DNA of 64,000 nucleotides, taken from positions 186,001 through 250,000 of the forward strand of contig NZ_NPKI01000046.1 in assembly GCF_002284565.1 (NCBI RefSeq), read 5' to 3'. The notes under the pieces were generated by a model. The model did not search any database. It was given only the letters and a program-made list of their open reading frames with translations, and was not told the origin of the DNA. A program made the position numbers and the translations under genes. Shown piece by piece: positions 8,310-16,859 of the stretch (position 1 is its first letter; every line of letters begins with the position of its first letter). This stretch comes from Mesorhizobium mediterraneum (GTDB lineage: Bacteria > Pseudomonadota > Alphaproteobacteria > Rhizobiales > Rhizobiaceae).

Positions 8310-8834
8310 TCATCCACCCATACAGGATGCTTCGGCATCCTTCGCTGCTTGTGGCTTGTCTGCTTTCTTCGGCGGTCTGCCGCGGGGCGCCGCACCGTCG
8401 GCGCGGGCGCGGAGGTAGACGTAGAGATCGTCCATGTAGCAATAGACGTTCTTGTTGTCGCCAAAGGCAGGCATGACATTCTCCTTGCCGCCGCCGACAT
8501 TCTTGCGGCCTTCGGCGACAATCGAGAGGAACGTGCCGTAATCCATGGTTTTCAGGCTGTTGACCAGGGCCGGCGCATAGCTCGAACCGGTGCCGTCCGG
8601 TCCGTGACAGACATGGCAATCGGAGTGATAGCGGCGATAACCGCTGAACGTGTACCAATCCACGGTTCCGTTTTCGATCTTGTAGGTCGGGTTTCCGTCC
8701 GCGTCGAAATGTTTGCCGGCCTCTTCCGTCACCGCCTTGGCTTTTTCCGCGCTGTCCTCGGCCTGCGCGAGACTTGAGCTTGCCAGAGGCAGCAGAGCCA
8801 GGGCGAGGGCGGAAATTACAATGCGAACGGACAT
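8310..8834 (-). CDS. xoxG: XoxG, c-type cytochrome electron acceptor of XoxF
   Basis: A 174-residue exported cytochrome. It has a signal peptide ending SSLAQAE, one haem-binding motif CHVCH (about residue 73) and a distal Met candidate in the segment ENVMPAFGDN. It accepts electrons from PQQH2 in XoxF and passes them towards the terminal oxidases. The C-terminal tail is rich in Lys, Pro and Ala and ends with a lone Cys (ASCMGG), which is not part of the haem site. It lies between xoxF (181-bp gap with a stem-loop) and xoxJ (1-bp gap). Confidence 0.94.
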   Translation of the reverse strand: MSVRIVISALALALLPLASSSLAQAEDSAEKAKAVTEEAGKHFDADGNPTYKIENGTVDWYTFSGYRRYHSDCHVCHGPDGTGSSYAPALVNSLKTMDYGTFLSIVAEGRKNVGGGKENVMPAFGDNKNVYCYMDDLYVYLRARADGAAPRGRPPKKADKPQAAKDAEASCMGG

Positions 8835-8917
8835 TCAGTATCTTCCTTCATTTGCCACGGACACGGGCTTTTCTGTCGTGAAGCGGCATTGATCGATGTT
8901 TTGGGGCGCGGCGAAAT

Positions 8918-8957
8918 CGAGAGCCCGGTCCTGGCTTCCCGGTGATCCGGGCTCTCG
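8918..8957 (-). promoter_or_regulatory. Stem-loop in the xoxF-xoxG spacer
   Basis: An 11-bp inverted repeat CGAGAGCCCGG / CCGGGCTCTCG with an 18-nt loop. On the minus strand it is not followed by a T-run, so it looks more like an mRNA 3'-end stabiliser or processing site than a terminator. Such an element could set xoxF mRNA above xoxG mRNA. On the plus strand a CTTTT follows. Confidence 0.5.
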
Positions 8958-9015
8958 CTTTTCAAGCCTTGGTCTTTTCACAAGACCCGAGGCGTGTGCC
9001 TAAGGTTCCCGAGTG

Positions 9016-10914
9016 TCAGTCCGGGAGACCGAAGACGGTGAGCTGACCGCCCAGCGTCGTGTAGTCGGCCAGTGCTGCGTAGCCACCGACCGCTCCCAGA
9101 CCAGCAGTCCCAACGACCGCAGTCTCGTCGCCTTGCTCACGGCCCTGATCGACGGCGCCATGCCAGGCAGCGGCGTTTTCGGGCGAAAGCAGTCCACCTG
9201 CCAGACCGATACCGGCCCATCCGCCGACGCCGGACAGAACGGCGATGTACTGCTTGCCGCCATGCTCGTAGGCCGTGATGTTGCCGATGATGCCGGACGG
9301 GGTCTTGAACTTGTAGAGTTCATTCCCGTCATGATCGACCGCCTTGATGTAGCCCTCGAGCGTGCCGTAGAAGACGACGTCGCCGTCGGTTGCCAGCGCG
9401 CCCGACCACACCGAGAACTTCTCGGGCTTCGACCAGACGATCTCGCCCTTGGCAGCATCCCAGGCAATGAAGTTGCCCATGTGGTCGGCTCCAGGGGGAG
9501 GATACATCGACACGGTGGCGCCCACGTAAGGCTGACCGGCAGTGTAGCTCACCTTATAAGGCTCATAGTCCATGCAGACATGGTTTGTCGGCACGTAGAA
9601 CAGGCCGGTCTTCGGCGAATAGGCCGCCGGTTGCTGGTCCTTGGTTCCAAGCGCCGCCGGGCAGATGCCCGTCGTGTTGGTGTCTTCGCCGTTCGCCTGG
9701 GTCGAATATTTGGCCACGACCTGCGGGCGGCCATACTGGTCGCTGCTGGGGTCCATGTTGACTTCCGTCGCCCAGTTCACTGCCGGATCGTATTTCTTGG
9801 CGACGAGAAGTTCGCCACTGGCGCGATCCATGGTGTAGGCAAAGCCATTGCGGTCGAAATGCACCAGCACGTCGCGCTTGGCGCCGCCGACCTCCATGCC
9901 ATCGACGAGAATCATCTCGTTGATGCCGTCAAAGTCCCATTCGTCATGCGGGGTCATCTGGTAGAGCCATTTGGCAACACCAGTATCCGCATCGCGAGCC
10001 ATGATTGTCATGGACCAGCGATTGTCGCCTGGGCGCTGGACCGGGTTCCATGTCGAGGGATTGCCGGTACCATAGTAAACCAGGTTCAGCTTGGGATCAT
10101 AGGAATACCATCCCCATGTCGTGCCGCCGCCTGTCTTCCACTGCTCGCCTTCCCAGGTGTTCGTGCCGGAATCCTTTCCGACAGGTTTGCCGAGATGGGT
10201 GGTCTTCTCGGGATCGATCAGGGTGTCTGCGTCCGGACCTTCCGAATAGGCTTTCCAGGCGAGCTTGCCATCTGCCAGATTGTAGGCGGCCAACCAGCCG
10301 CGAACGCCGAATTCAGCGCCGGAGACGCCGACCAGCACCTTGTCCTTGACGACTACGGGTGCTGACGTGCCGGATTCGCCCTTTCCGCCGTCGGTCTGCT
10401 CGCCGTTCTTGACTGACCAGACGACCTTGCCGGTCTTGGCATCGAGCGCCACGACGGTGGTGTCGGCCTGGTTTAGAATGATCTTGCCGTCACCATAGGC
10501 GACGCCACGATTGACCGTGTCGCAGCACATGATCCCAATAACATTGGGGTCTTGCTTGGGCTCGTATTTCCAGAGGATCTTTCCGTCATTGTTGAGATCG
10601 AGAGCATAGACGGTGTTCGGGAACGGCGCGTGGACATACATCACATCGCCGATAATCAGCGGCCCGCCTTCATGGCCGCGCAGCACGCCAGTGGAGAAGC
10701 TCCACTTGACCTGCAGGTTCTTCACGTTGTCCTTGGTGATCTGGTTAAGTTTGGAAAAGCGGGTGTTGGCGTAGTCACCCGTCTGCATCACCCAGTCCTT
10801 GGGGTTTTCGGCCATTTTCATTAGTTCTTCATTGGCCGACGTCATGTGGACCGCGCCGAACGACATGAGCGCCGCGGTCGTTAGTAGGTAGGCAGTTTTC
10901 GCAAATACACGCAT
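9016..10914 (-). CDS. xoxF: Lanthanide-dependent methanol dehydrogenase XoxF (PQQ)
   Basis: A 632-residue periplasmic eight-bladed PQQ dehydrogenase oxidising methanol to formaldehyde. Ligands visible are the vicinal disulfide pair C130-C131 (IMCCDTVNRG), the tryptophan-docking repeats, and D327-F-D329 in DEWDFDGINE. The second Asp is the lanthanide-specific ligand that marks XoxF against calcium MxaF. A signal peptide precedes HMTSANEE. The start at 10914 has GGGAGG 6 nt upstream; the longer frame to 10935 has none. Near the C-terminus a segment of about 25 residues (around SPENAAAWHGAVDQGREQGDE) looks inserted before GLGAVGGYAALADYTTLGG. It is the first gene of xoxFGJ. Confidence 0.97.
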   Translation of the reverse strand: MRVFAKTAYLLTTAALMSFGAVHMTSANEELMKMAENPKDWVMQTGDYANTRFSKLNQITKDNVKNLQVKWSFSTGVLRGHEGGPLIIGDVMYVHAPFPNTVYALDLNNDGKILWKYEPKQDPNVIGIMCCDTVNRGVAYGDGKIILNQADTTVVALDAKTGKVVWSVKNGEQTDGGKGESGTSAPVVVKDKVLVGVSGAEFGVRGWLAAYNLADGKLAWKAYSEGPDADTLIDPEKTTHLGKPVGKDSGTNTWEGEQWKTGGGTTWGWYSYDPKLNLVYYGTGNPSTWNPVQRPGDNRWSMTIMARDADTGVAKWLYQMTPHDEWDFDGINEMILVDGMEVGGAKRDVLVHFDRNGFAYTMDRASGELLVAKKYDPAVNWATEVNMDPSSDQYGRPQVVAKYSTQANGEDTNTTGICPAALGTKDQQPAAYSPKTGLFYVPTNHVCMDYEPYKVSYTAGQPYVGATVSMYPPPGADHMGNFIAWDAAKGEIVWSKPEKFSVWSGALATDGDVVFYGTLEGYIKAVDHDGNELYKFKTPSGIIGNITAYEHGGKQYIAVLSGVGGWAGIGLAGGLLSPENAAAWHGAVDQGREQGDETAVVGTAGLGAVGGYAALADYTTLGGQLTVFGLPD

Positions 10915-11587
10915 CAAAGTCCTCCCAGGGTTCACAATGACGAATCGTCCGTTGAGCCCACGAGGGCTTGCCCAAGCGATTCATGTGGGGGAAGTATTTC
11001 CGGCAGCGTGTCACGACCTAAGCCGAATGAGCAGAGGGCACCGTTACTGCCCATCCCACTTGGCCTACGAAAGACTGTCGCCGCTCCCTAATGACGGTGA
11101 CGCCCTTGAAGCCGGAAACAGGATGAAGCTATGTCATCCCCAAGCGGAAGGCAAGAAAAATCACTTCCGTCTATGTTGCACTGCAATATAGAGAAATAGA
11201 TATGAAAAAACTCATACAGAAAGCTATTGATCGACTGTGAATGAGGCTGGATTTATATAAGTTACCCAATTTTGCGTATTTTTTGGACGGAATGTATTAA
11301 GTTTTATTTATGAATATTCATTGGATCGTGTAAAATTAAGTATGCGCGTGTCGCTCGGGGTGCCGATAGTGGAGGAGACATGAAATGAAGGTCGGCACCG
11401 GGATTCGGAGGGGGTGATCGTGTCGTCGAGGAGGCCTTTTGCCGGCCGGCACGGCCCTGCTCCTTTGGTACTATACGGCCTGCATGAGAACTTGACTGGC
11501 GTGGTGGCACGAGGCCAACTGGTGCTGTGATCCGTCTCGATCCATCGGGCTCGATCTGTCACGTCCGGGCCAAACGGAGGGTTCCCC
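10915..11587. promoter_or_regulatory. Divergent intergenic region upstream of xoxF
   Basis: There are 673 bp without a convincing gene. The centre (about 11150-11345) is clearly A+T-rich compared with its surroundings, as expected for promoters of xoxF (leftward) and the secreted-protein gene (rightward). I could not define -10/-35 boxes or a binding site with confidence. Open frames here have no ribosome binding sites or protein-like composition. Confidence 0.5.
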
Positions 11588-11941
11588 ATGCTCAGATATG
11601 TCGGCTTTTCGACCTTGCCGCTGTTGCTCACATCGGCCCTGGCCTTCGCCAATCCGGCCGGCGCCGCCGGAGATTATCCGACGGTGACGGTTGTCGACTA
11701 TGTGCTCGGCTGCATGCAGACGAATGGCCAGACACGTCGGGCGCTGGAGAGCTGTTCCTGCTCGATCGACGTCATCGCCTCGATCCTTCCGTTCGAGGAT
11801 TATGAAAGGGCCGAGACCTTCAAGAGCATGTCCCTGACGACAGGGGAGCGTTCGGGACTGTTTCGCGAAAGCGCGCCGGCAAAAGCCGCGAGCACGGAAC
11901 TGAAGCGCGCGCAGGCGGAAGCCGACGTGCGCTGCTTTTAA
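11588..11941 (+). CDS. Secreted small Cys-containing protein of the xox locus
   Basis: A 117-residue protein I do not recognise by name. It has a clear signal peptide (GFSTLPLLLTSALAFANPAGA) and a mature part of about 90 residues with four Cys (VLGCMQ, SCSCS and a C-terminal RCF). CGGAGGG lies before the ATG at 11588. It is convergent with the SoxYZ gene and divergent from xoxF. The position suggests a periplasmic role in methanol oxidation, but nothing in the sequence shows a catalytic activity. The Cys residues may form disulfides. Confidence 0.75.
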   Translation: MLRYVGFSTLPLLLTSALAFANPAGAAGDYPTVTVVDYVLGCMQTNGQTRRALESCSCSIDVIASILPFEDYERAETFKSMSLTTGERSGLFRESAPAKAASTELKRAQAEADVRCF

Positions 11942-11968
11942 ACGCGTTGCGCACGCGGCTTCGAGGCT

Positions 11969-12832
11969 TCAGAGCCCCGTAGCCTCCAGTGGCCATTGAT
12001 TGCGAAATACCTTGCCATCCGTATCGATCGCTTCGACCTGGATTTCGCCGTTGCCGTGCGCCTTGAAATCGAACCGGAAATTGGGATCTTCCGAAATCGA
12101 TATTCCACCTTCCATCGAGAGAATCGGCCGGTCTGCCTGCGAGATCGATAGTTTCTGAACAAAATGCGCGGGGATGAAATACTGGGTCAGCGGATTGCGC
12201 TGCAGGCCAGAATTGTTCGGGTGCCGGATCATCAACTGCAATTCCTGTGCCTTTGTCATCGTCTCTTGAGGCGGGAATTGGCGCAGCTTCATCTGCCCCA
12301 TCGTCGCCAGCGCCTCGTCCTGGTTCTTGACCGCCGGGGCTGAGCATCCACCTGACGCCTTGACGAAGGTCTGGGCCATGTGAAGCTCGCCGCCCTGCGT
12401 CTCTGCTATGGCACGCAGATAGGAATAGTCGTTGACGCGCACGCGCGTCGACAGATGCGTCACGCCGGCGTCCTTGCCGATCTGGAACGTCGCCGCCACC
12501 GGCGCCGGATTGACATCGATGATCAAGGTGACGGATTTGATGCCGTCGGGCGCCTTGGCGAGGTCGATATAGATGTCGACGGGCACGATGGCGGCATCCT
12601 GCGCCCGCTTCGGCGCCTCGATCCTGACGACGCCGCTATCGACCAGAATTGCCCGATCGCCGAACACGTCGCCTTTCAGATCCTGCCAGATTCTGTCCGA
12701 AGATGCTGTTGTTTGCTGCGCGTTGGCGGCTCCGGAGGAACCAAAGAGCGTGCCGACGGCCAAGACGATTGCGGCGAAGATGGCCGCGAGCGGCAAGGCG
12801 GGCTGCCGGCTCCGGTAAGCGTGGTTCTGCAT
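11969..12832 (-). CDS. Quinoprotein dehydrogenase-associated SoxYZ-like carrier
   Basis: A 287-residue exported fusion of SoxY and SoxZ domains. The signal peptide ends ANAQQ. The SoxY half (about residues 45-165) ends in the swinging-arm motif KASGGCSAPAV, whose Cys carries the sulfur cargo in true SoxY. The SoxZ half follows (MIRHPNNSGLQRNP to the C-terminus). The family is known beside PQQ dehydrogenases, where no thiosulfate-oxidising Sox genes are needed; none is seen here. It probably works with the metallohydrolase (12950-13921) and the CxxCW rhodanese in a sulfur or thiol relay. The cargo is unknown. Confidence 0.92.
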   Translation of the reverse strand: MQNHAYRSRQPALPLAAIFAAIVLAVGTLFGSSGAANAQQTTASSDRIWQDLKGDVFGDRAILVDSGVVRIEAPKRAQDAAIVPVDIYIDLAKAPDGIKSVTLIIDVNPAPVAATFQIGKDAGVTHLSTRVRVNDYSYLRAIAETQGGELHMAQTFVKASGGCSAPAVKNQDEALATMGQMKLRQFPPQETMTKAQELQLMIRHPNNSGLQRNPLTQYFIPAHFVQKLSISQADRPILSMEGGISISEDPNFRFDFKAHGNGEIQVEAIDTDGKVFRNQWPLEATGL

Positions 12833-12949
12833 TTCAATGCCTCACCAATGTCAGAGAGGTGGTGCCCAGGCCGATGTCGAGGATAAGCCTTCGACGATGT
12901 GTTGGCAAATCGATCGACCTCGTCCACGTCCAGCGCTTGTCGGTGTGAT

Positions 12950-13921
12950 CTATTCCCATTCGAGTTCGGCAAAGGCGGCGGTTGCATTGCGCTCATTATA
13001 CTCGTCGAATAGACGCCACTTGCCCCGTTCGCTTGCGCCCGCGGTCTTGACGGACTCGCTGAGCGGCATCCCGTCGGCGATCGCCCTGCGAATATCGCGC
13101 GCCAGAACCTCGAAATAGCGCCGCTCCGCCGTCAGCGCCTCCGGCCAGTCGGCCGGCACCGGGCCATGACCCGGCACGGCGCGCGCGGCGCCGATCGCGG
13201 CGAGCGCATCCATCTGGCGAAGCCAGCCAAGCAGCGATCCGTCGAGCGTCGGCAAGGAACCGACGAAAACGAGATCGCCGGCAAACAGCGTGCGGGTCGC
13301 GCTGTCGAAGACGGTCAGGTCGTTGTCGGTGTGCGCCGCTTTCCATGCCTGCAATTCGAGCACGCGCCCGCCGAGGTCGAGCTGCAGGCGATCATCGACC
13401 AGCATCGTCGGCGGTATGATCTCGACCCCTTTCATGAGCGCGTCGCCGATCTGTTGGCGAAAGCTTTGCAGGTAGAACGCGCCGCGCGCCTCAAGCGCGC
13501 GCGGCAGATTGTGATGGCCGACGATGGTCGCGCCGATCTCCCGGAATGCCGCGTTGCCGAAGATGTGGTCGGGGTGCATGTGGGTGTTGATCAGGTAGCG
13601 AACCGGCTTGGGGCTTATTTTGCCGATCGCGGCGATGAAGGCGTTCGCCTCGACCATGCTGCCGCCGCTGTCGATGACGGCAACGGCATCGGTCCCGACG
13701 ACGACGCCCAGGTTCGAGATCGCGCCCTGGTTGGCGGCGTTCATCAATTCATCCACGCCCTGGAAAGCGAAGACGCCGTCGGCGACGTTCCTGACCGTGA
13801 ATTCAAGGCCGCCGGCAGCGGCAAGAGCGGCGCGCCCGAGGCAACAGGGCAGCATCGCGGCGCTAACCGCGGTGCAGGCGAAGCCGCTCACAAGCTTGCG
13901 TCGTACCCTGTCGATCGGCAT
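12950..13921 (-). CDS. Quinoprotein relay system zinc metallohydrolase
   Basis: A 323-residue exported metallo-beta-lactamase-fold protein. It has a twin-Arg-containing signal (VRRKLVSGFACTAV, cleavage near LAAA). The zinc motif is INTHMHPDHIFGN (HxHxDH), with later ligands at GHHNLP, FAGDLVFVG and VPGHGP. The start at 13921 was chosen because it begins the signal peptide; the extension to 14164 overlaps the ABC ATPase gene. The family co-occurs with the SoxYZ-like carrier in quinoprotein clusters and may act as a thiol-ester hydrolase by analogy with SoxB/glyoxalase II-type enzymes. That activity is inferred. Confidence 0.9.
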   Translation of the reverse strand: MPIDRVRRKLVSGFACTAVSAAMLPCCLGRAALAAAGGLEFTVRNVADGVFAFQGVDELMNAANQGAISNLGVVVGTDAVAVIDSGGSMVEANAFIAAIGKISPKPVRYLINTHMHPDHIFGNAAFREIGATIVGHHNLPRALEARGAFYLQSFRQQIGDALMKGVEIIPPTMLVDDRLQLDLGGRVLELQAWKAAHTDNDLTVFDSATRTLFAGDLVFVGSLPTLDGSLLGWLRQMDALAAIGAARAVPGHGPVPADWPEALTAERRYFEVLARDIRRAIADGMPLSESVKTAGASERGKWRLFDEYNERNATAAFAELEWE

Positions 13922-13956
13922 GGCTTCCCCCGATATGCATTCGAGCTGTAAGGCGA

Positions 13957-14697
13957 TCAGACCACGCCCGGAAATTTTTGGTGGAAAGACCGCAAAAGGT
14001 CGCTCATCACCTGTGGATTGCGATAGTGCCGCGGCAGCCTTACGTCGAACATGCCGAGCACATGGGCTGGCCGCTGCGCGAGCACGATGATGCGATCCGA
14101 CAGCATCAGCGCCTCGCGTAGATTGTGCGTTACCATCAGGGCGGTCGTAGGCCGCGCCGACCACACGGTCAAAAGCAGGTGCCGAAGCCGCTCGGCGGTC
14201 CGTTCGTCGAGCGAGGCAAAAGGTTCGTCCAGGAAAAGCACCGCCGGTTCGGTGGCGAAGGCCCTGGCAAGGGCTGCCCTGCGCGCAAGGCCGAGCGAAA
14301 GCTCCGCCGGATAGAGCGAGCGCATGCCGGCGAGGCCGAGCGTGTCGAACAGCCCGTCGAGGTTCTTCGTTCTCAGGCTTTTCGGTAGCGCCAGCCTGAC
14401 ATTCTGCTCAACTGTCCGCCACGGCAGCAAGATCGGCTCCTGGAACACGGCGGCGATCCGGTTGGAGCCGCCTTCAGGCAGTTGGAAGGAGCCGGAAAAG
14501 TCTTTGTCCAATCCAAGCAGGATGCGCAGCGTCGTGGTCTTGCCGCAGCCCGACGGCCCCAGCAGGCAGGCGAATTCGCCTTGCCGAACCTCGAAGGAAA
14601 GGTCCTGGAGCGCCGTGATCGAGACGCCTTGCGCGGACCTGAAGGTCTTCTCGGCGATGTCGACCCTAAGCGGGACGACGGCGCCAACGGGTTGCAT
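13957..14697 (-). CDS. ABC transporter ATPase (NitT/TauT-like), relay cluster
   Basis: A 246-residue nucleotide-binding protein with Walker A GPSGCGKTTT, Q-loop FQEP, Walker B VLFLDEPFASLD and switch His in MVTHNLREA. The signature is LSLGLARRAALARAF, diverged from the usual LSGGxxQR. The start at 14697 (MQPVGAVVPL) overlaps the permease gene by 32 bp; the frame extends to 14736 without support. It energises the permease 14666-15487. The substrate is unknown; the neighbours suggest something needed for periplasmic methanol oxidation. Confidence 0.88.
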   Translation of the reverse strand: MQPVGAVVPLRVDIAEKTFRSAQGVSITALQDLSFEVRQGEFACLLGPSGCGKTTTLRILLGLDKDFSGSFQLPEGGSNRIAAVFQEPILLPWRTVEQNVRLALPKSLRTKNLDGLFDTLGLAGMRSLYPAELSLGLARRAALARAFATEPAVLFLDEPFASLDERTAERLRHLLLTVWSARPTTALMVTHNLREALMLSDRIIVLAQRPAHVLGMFDVRLPRHYRNPQVMSDLLRSFHQKFPGVV

Positions 14698-15487
14698 GTC
14701 GTTCAACGGGCTGCACCACAAGAAGTTCGATGACAAGCATCACCGCCACGAAAGCCAGCGTGTAGGCAAGAATGGCGGCGACGTCGAAGAGCTGGAAATA
14801 AAGATAGATCTGGAAGCCGACGCCATTGGAGCGGCCGAGCAGCTCGACCACCAGGACGATCTTCCAGATGAGGGCGATGCCGGATCGTGAGGCGGCGGCA
14901 AGATAGGGCTGCAACTGCGGCAGCAGGACGTGGCGGATGCGGTCGAGGAGACCGAAGCGGTAGACGGCGGCCATTTCGGCGTAGTTCGGATCAAGCGCCC
15001 TGGCGCCTTCGCGCATCGTCACCACCACATTCGGGATCTTGTTCACGGCAACCGCGCCAATCGCCGCCGCCTCGTTGAGGCCGAACCAGATGTAGGCGAG
15101 CACGATGACCACCAGCGCGGGGATGTTGAGAAACAGGATCACCCAGGGACTGAAGAACCGGTCCGCGCTGCGGTAGCTGCCGAGGGCAACGCCGATGACC
15201 GAGCCAACCACCATCGCGATGACATAAGCTGCGGCAACCCGGCCAAGTGTCGCGCCGAGATGGTAGAAAAGGTCGCCGCTCGCCGCTTCTGCGAGCAGCA
15301 CCTGCCAGACCTGTCCCGGCCCTGGAAAGGCACGGCTCGGCCAGGCATTTGCCGCAAAACCCCACAGCAGGCAAAGCCCGAGCAGAGAGACCGCGACCGT
15401 CAGCACGGGTGTCAGCGCCGTTGCAAGGCTGGACTGGCTGCCTGCTGCAGCGCCAGGCGTGCGATCGCCGGTGTCAGGTGCGGTCAT
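14666..15487 (-). CDS. ABC transporter permease (NitT/TauT-like), relay cluster
   Basis: A 273-residue inner-membrane permease of the binding-protein-dependent type. Hydrophobic segments are at about residues 25-45 and 80-105, with several more to the C-terminus (AFVAVMLVIELLVVQP). The EAA loop is EGARALDPNYAEMAAVYRFG. It overlaps the substrate-binding protein gene by 4 nt and the ATPase by 32 nt, forming one operon. It resembles the SsuC/TauC class by layout, but the cargo cannot be read from the sequence. Confidence 0.9.
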   Translation of the reverse strand: MTAPDTGDRTPGAAAGSQSSLATALTPVLTVAVSLLGLCLLWGFAANAWPSRAFPGPGQVWQVLLAEAASGDLFYHLGATLGRVAAAYVIAMVVGSVIGVALGSYRSADRFFSPWVILFLNIPALVVIVLAYIWFGLNEAAAIGAVAVNKIPNVVVTMREGARALDPNYAEMAAVYRFGLLDRIRHVLLPQLQPYLAAASRSGIALIWKIVLVVELLGRSNGVGFQIYLYFQLFDVAAILAYTLAFVAVMLVIELLVVQPVERHATRWRRRPA

Positions 15488-16488
15488 TTCGGGGGTTCCT
15501 GCCAGAACGTGCCGGGCGCCATCTCCGGCGCGCGGCCGACCAGCTTTTCGCCGCCGATCTCGGCCAGCACGCGGTAGAGTTTGCCTGCGTCGGCCGCATC
15601 CTCGGCGACGGGGCGTCTGGGAATGCCTTCGCGATAGCGGTCACGCAGTTTGGCCAATTCCTCGCCTTGCGCGCGGATAATCGGCGCAAGGCGCAGCCAC
15701 TCATCGTCGGATTTGGCCAGCAAGTCCTTGGACTGCGCGGAAGCCTTGATGAAGCCCCGGACGGTGGCCAGATTTTCGCTCGCCCATTTGTCATGAAAGA
15801 CATAGCCGAGCGCCGACACGGCGCCCGAGGCCCCGAGCGCTTTCGCCGCATCATCCGCGCCGATCAGCCGACGAAAGCCGTTGGCCTCGAGCCGGGCGCA
15901 AAAATGCCAGAAATTGAGCACCGCATCGAGTTCGCCTTGCATCGCCTTTTCCGAAATCAGCGGCGGCGCGCCAAAGACGATGTCGCTGGTTGCCGGCAGG
16001 TCGAGGCCGTGATCGCGTCTGGCCAGCGCCTGGATCAGCAGCCAGCTTTTATCGAGAGGCCCGCCGGCGACGCCGATCTTTTTTCCCTTGAGATCGGCGA
16101 TTGTCCGGATCGGCGATTGCTCCTTCACCATGATCGCCCCGACGGCGGTCGAATAGGGGACCAATGTGAGGTCGACGCCTTCCGAGCGCTGGCGCGAGAC
16201 CCACAACCAGTCGGAGACGATCATGTCGATCGCGCCGGCCAGAATCGCGACGTTGGTTGCATCCTCGCCGGCGAAATCGACGATCTCCAGATCGATGCCG
16301 TTGGCTGCATCGAACTTGTGCTGCTTCATGGTGTCAAGCGCCCAGCTCACGGTGCCGAACTTCAGCACGCCGATGCGAACCTTGCCCATGGCGAAGGAGG
16401 GGGTCGTGGCGAAGGAGGGCCTTGAGACAAGCGCCGCGGCTGTTCCAAGAGCTGCCAGACGGAGCGTTCCTCGACGCGAAATCATCAT
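15484..16488 (-). CDS. ABC transporter substrate-binding protein (NitT/TauT-like), relay cluster
   Basis: A 334-residue exported binding protein. The start MMISRRGTLRLAALGTAAAL has an Arg-Arg pair and a hydrophobic core, so Sec or Tat export is possible. The ribosome binding site GGGAGGAGG stands before ATG 16488. The fold resembles SsuA/ThiY: VRIGVLKFGTVSWALDTMKQ, then GVDLTLVPYSTAVGAIMV and LKGKKIGVAGGPLDKSW. It is preceded by a small Cys protein (16526-16735). Possible cargoes, all inferred, include a thiamine-, sulfonate- or cofactor-like organic compound. Confidence 0.88.
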   Translation of the reverse strand: MMISRRGTLRLAALGTAAALVSRPSFATTPSFAMGKVRIGVLKFGTVSWALDTMKQHKFDAANGIDLEIVDFAGEDATNVAILAGAIDMIVSDWLWVSRQRSEGVDLTLVPYSTAVGAIMVKEQSPIRTIADLKGKKIGVAGGPLDKSWLLIQALARRDHGLDLPATSDIVFGAPPLISEKAMQGELDAVLNFWHFCARLEANGFRRLIGADDAAKALGASGAVSALGYVFHDKWASENLATVRGFIKASAQSKDLLAKSDDEWLRLAPIIRAQGEELAKLRDRYREGIPRRPVAEDAADAGKLYRVLAEIGGEKLVGRAPEMAPGTFWQEPPK

Positions 16489-16525
16489 GATGCCTCCTCC
16501 CGGGCCAGGATAAGCCGGGCGCCGA

Positions 16526-16735
16526 TCAGATCGCACGGTCCTTGCTCGGCGAAGCGCATTTCCAGCGCTTGACCTTGAGGGTCGGGTGTTCCTGCGACCA
16601 TTTCGCGATTTCGCTGGGCGCCAGCATCATACATTGGAACAGAGAGCCACGGCTCTCGAAATAGAGATGTTCGTCTCGGCAGTTGCCCGGATTGGCAATC
16701 AGGCAAACCGTTAGTATGAGGTCGACCATATCCAT
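16526..16735 (-). CDS. Small conserved Cys protein A (CLx3Px2C...Wx3HPx3VxRW family)
   Basis: A 69-residue protein that heads the relay ABC operon. It has CLIANPGNC near residue 11 and WSQEHPTLKVKRW near residue 47. A second protein in the window (29189-29389) shares the same spaced residues. It also has two extra Cys (LFQCMML and RWKCA), which could pair with the first two. There is no obvious signal peptide, although the N-terminus is hydrophobic. The alternative frame 16485-16742 on this strand is not protein-like. Function is unknown. Confidence 0.75.
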   Translation of the reverse strand: MDMVDLILTVCLIANPGNCRDEHLYFESRGSLFQCMMLAPSEIAKWSQEHPTLKVKRWKCASPSKDRAI

Positions 16736-16859
16736 TCAGCACCTCTTGCGCGCTTGAAGACGCCCGCTTCGGCGAGATCCGGCTCGATCTGCGAGCCTGG
16801 ACAAAATCGCCAACTGCCGGAGTCCCGAGGTGCCCATGGAAAACCGGAATGGTTTTAGG

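Noticed and set aside
8918..8957. Rho-independent terminator between xoxF and xoxG
   Set aside because: The stem is good but no T-run follows on the minus strand, so I list it only as a stem-loop.
9016..10914. Calcium-dependent MxaF
   Set aside because: The DxD pair (D327, D329) and lack of mxaI identify XoxF.
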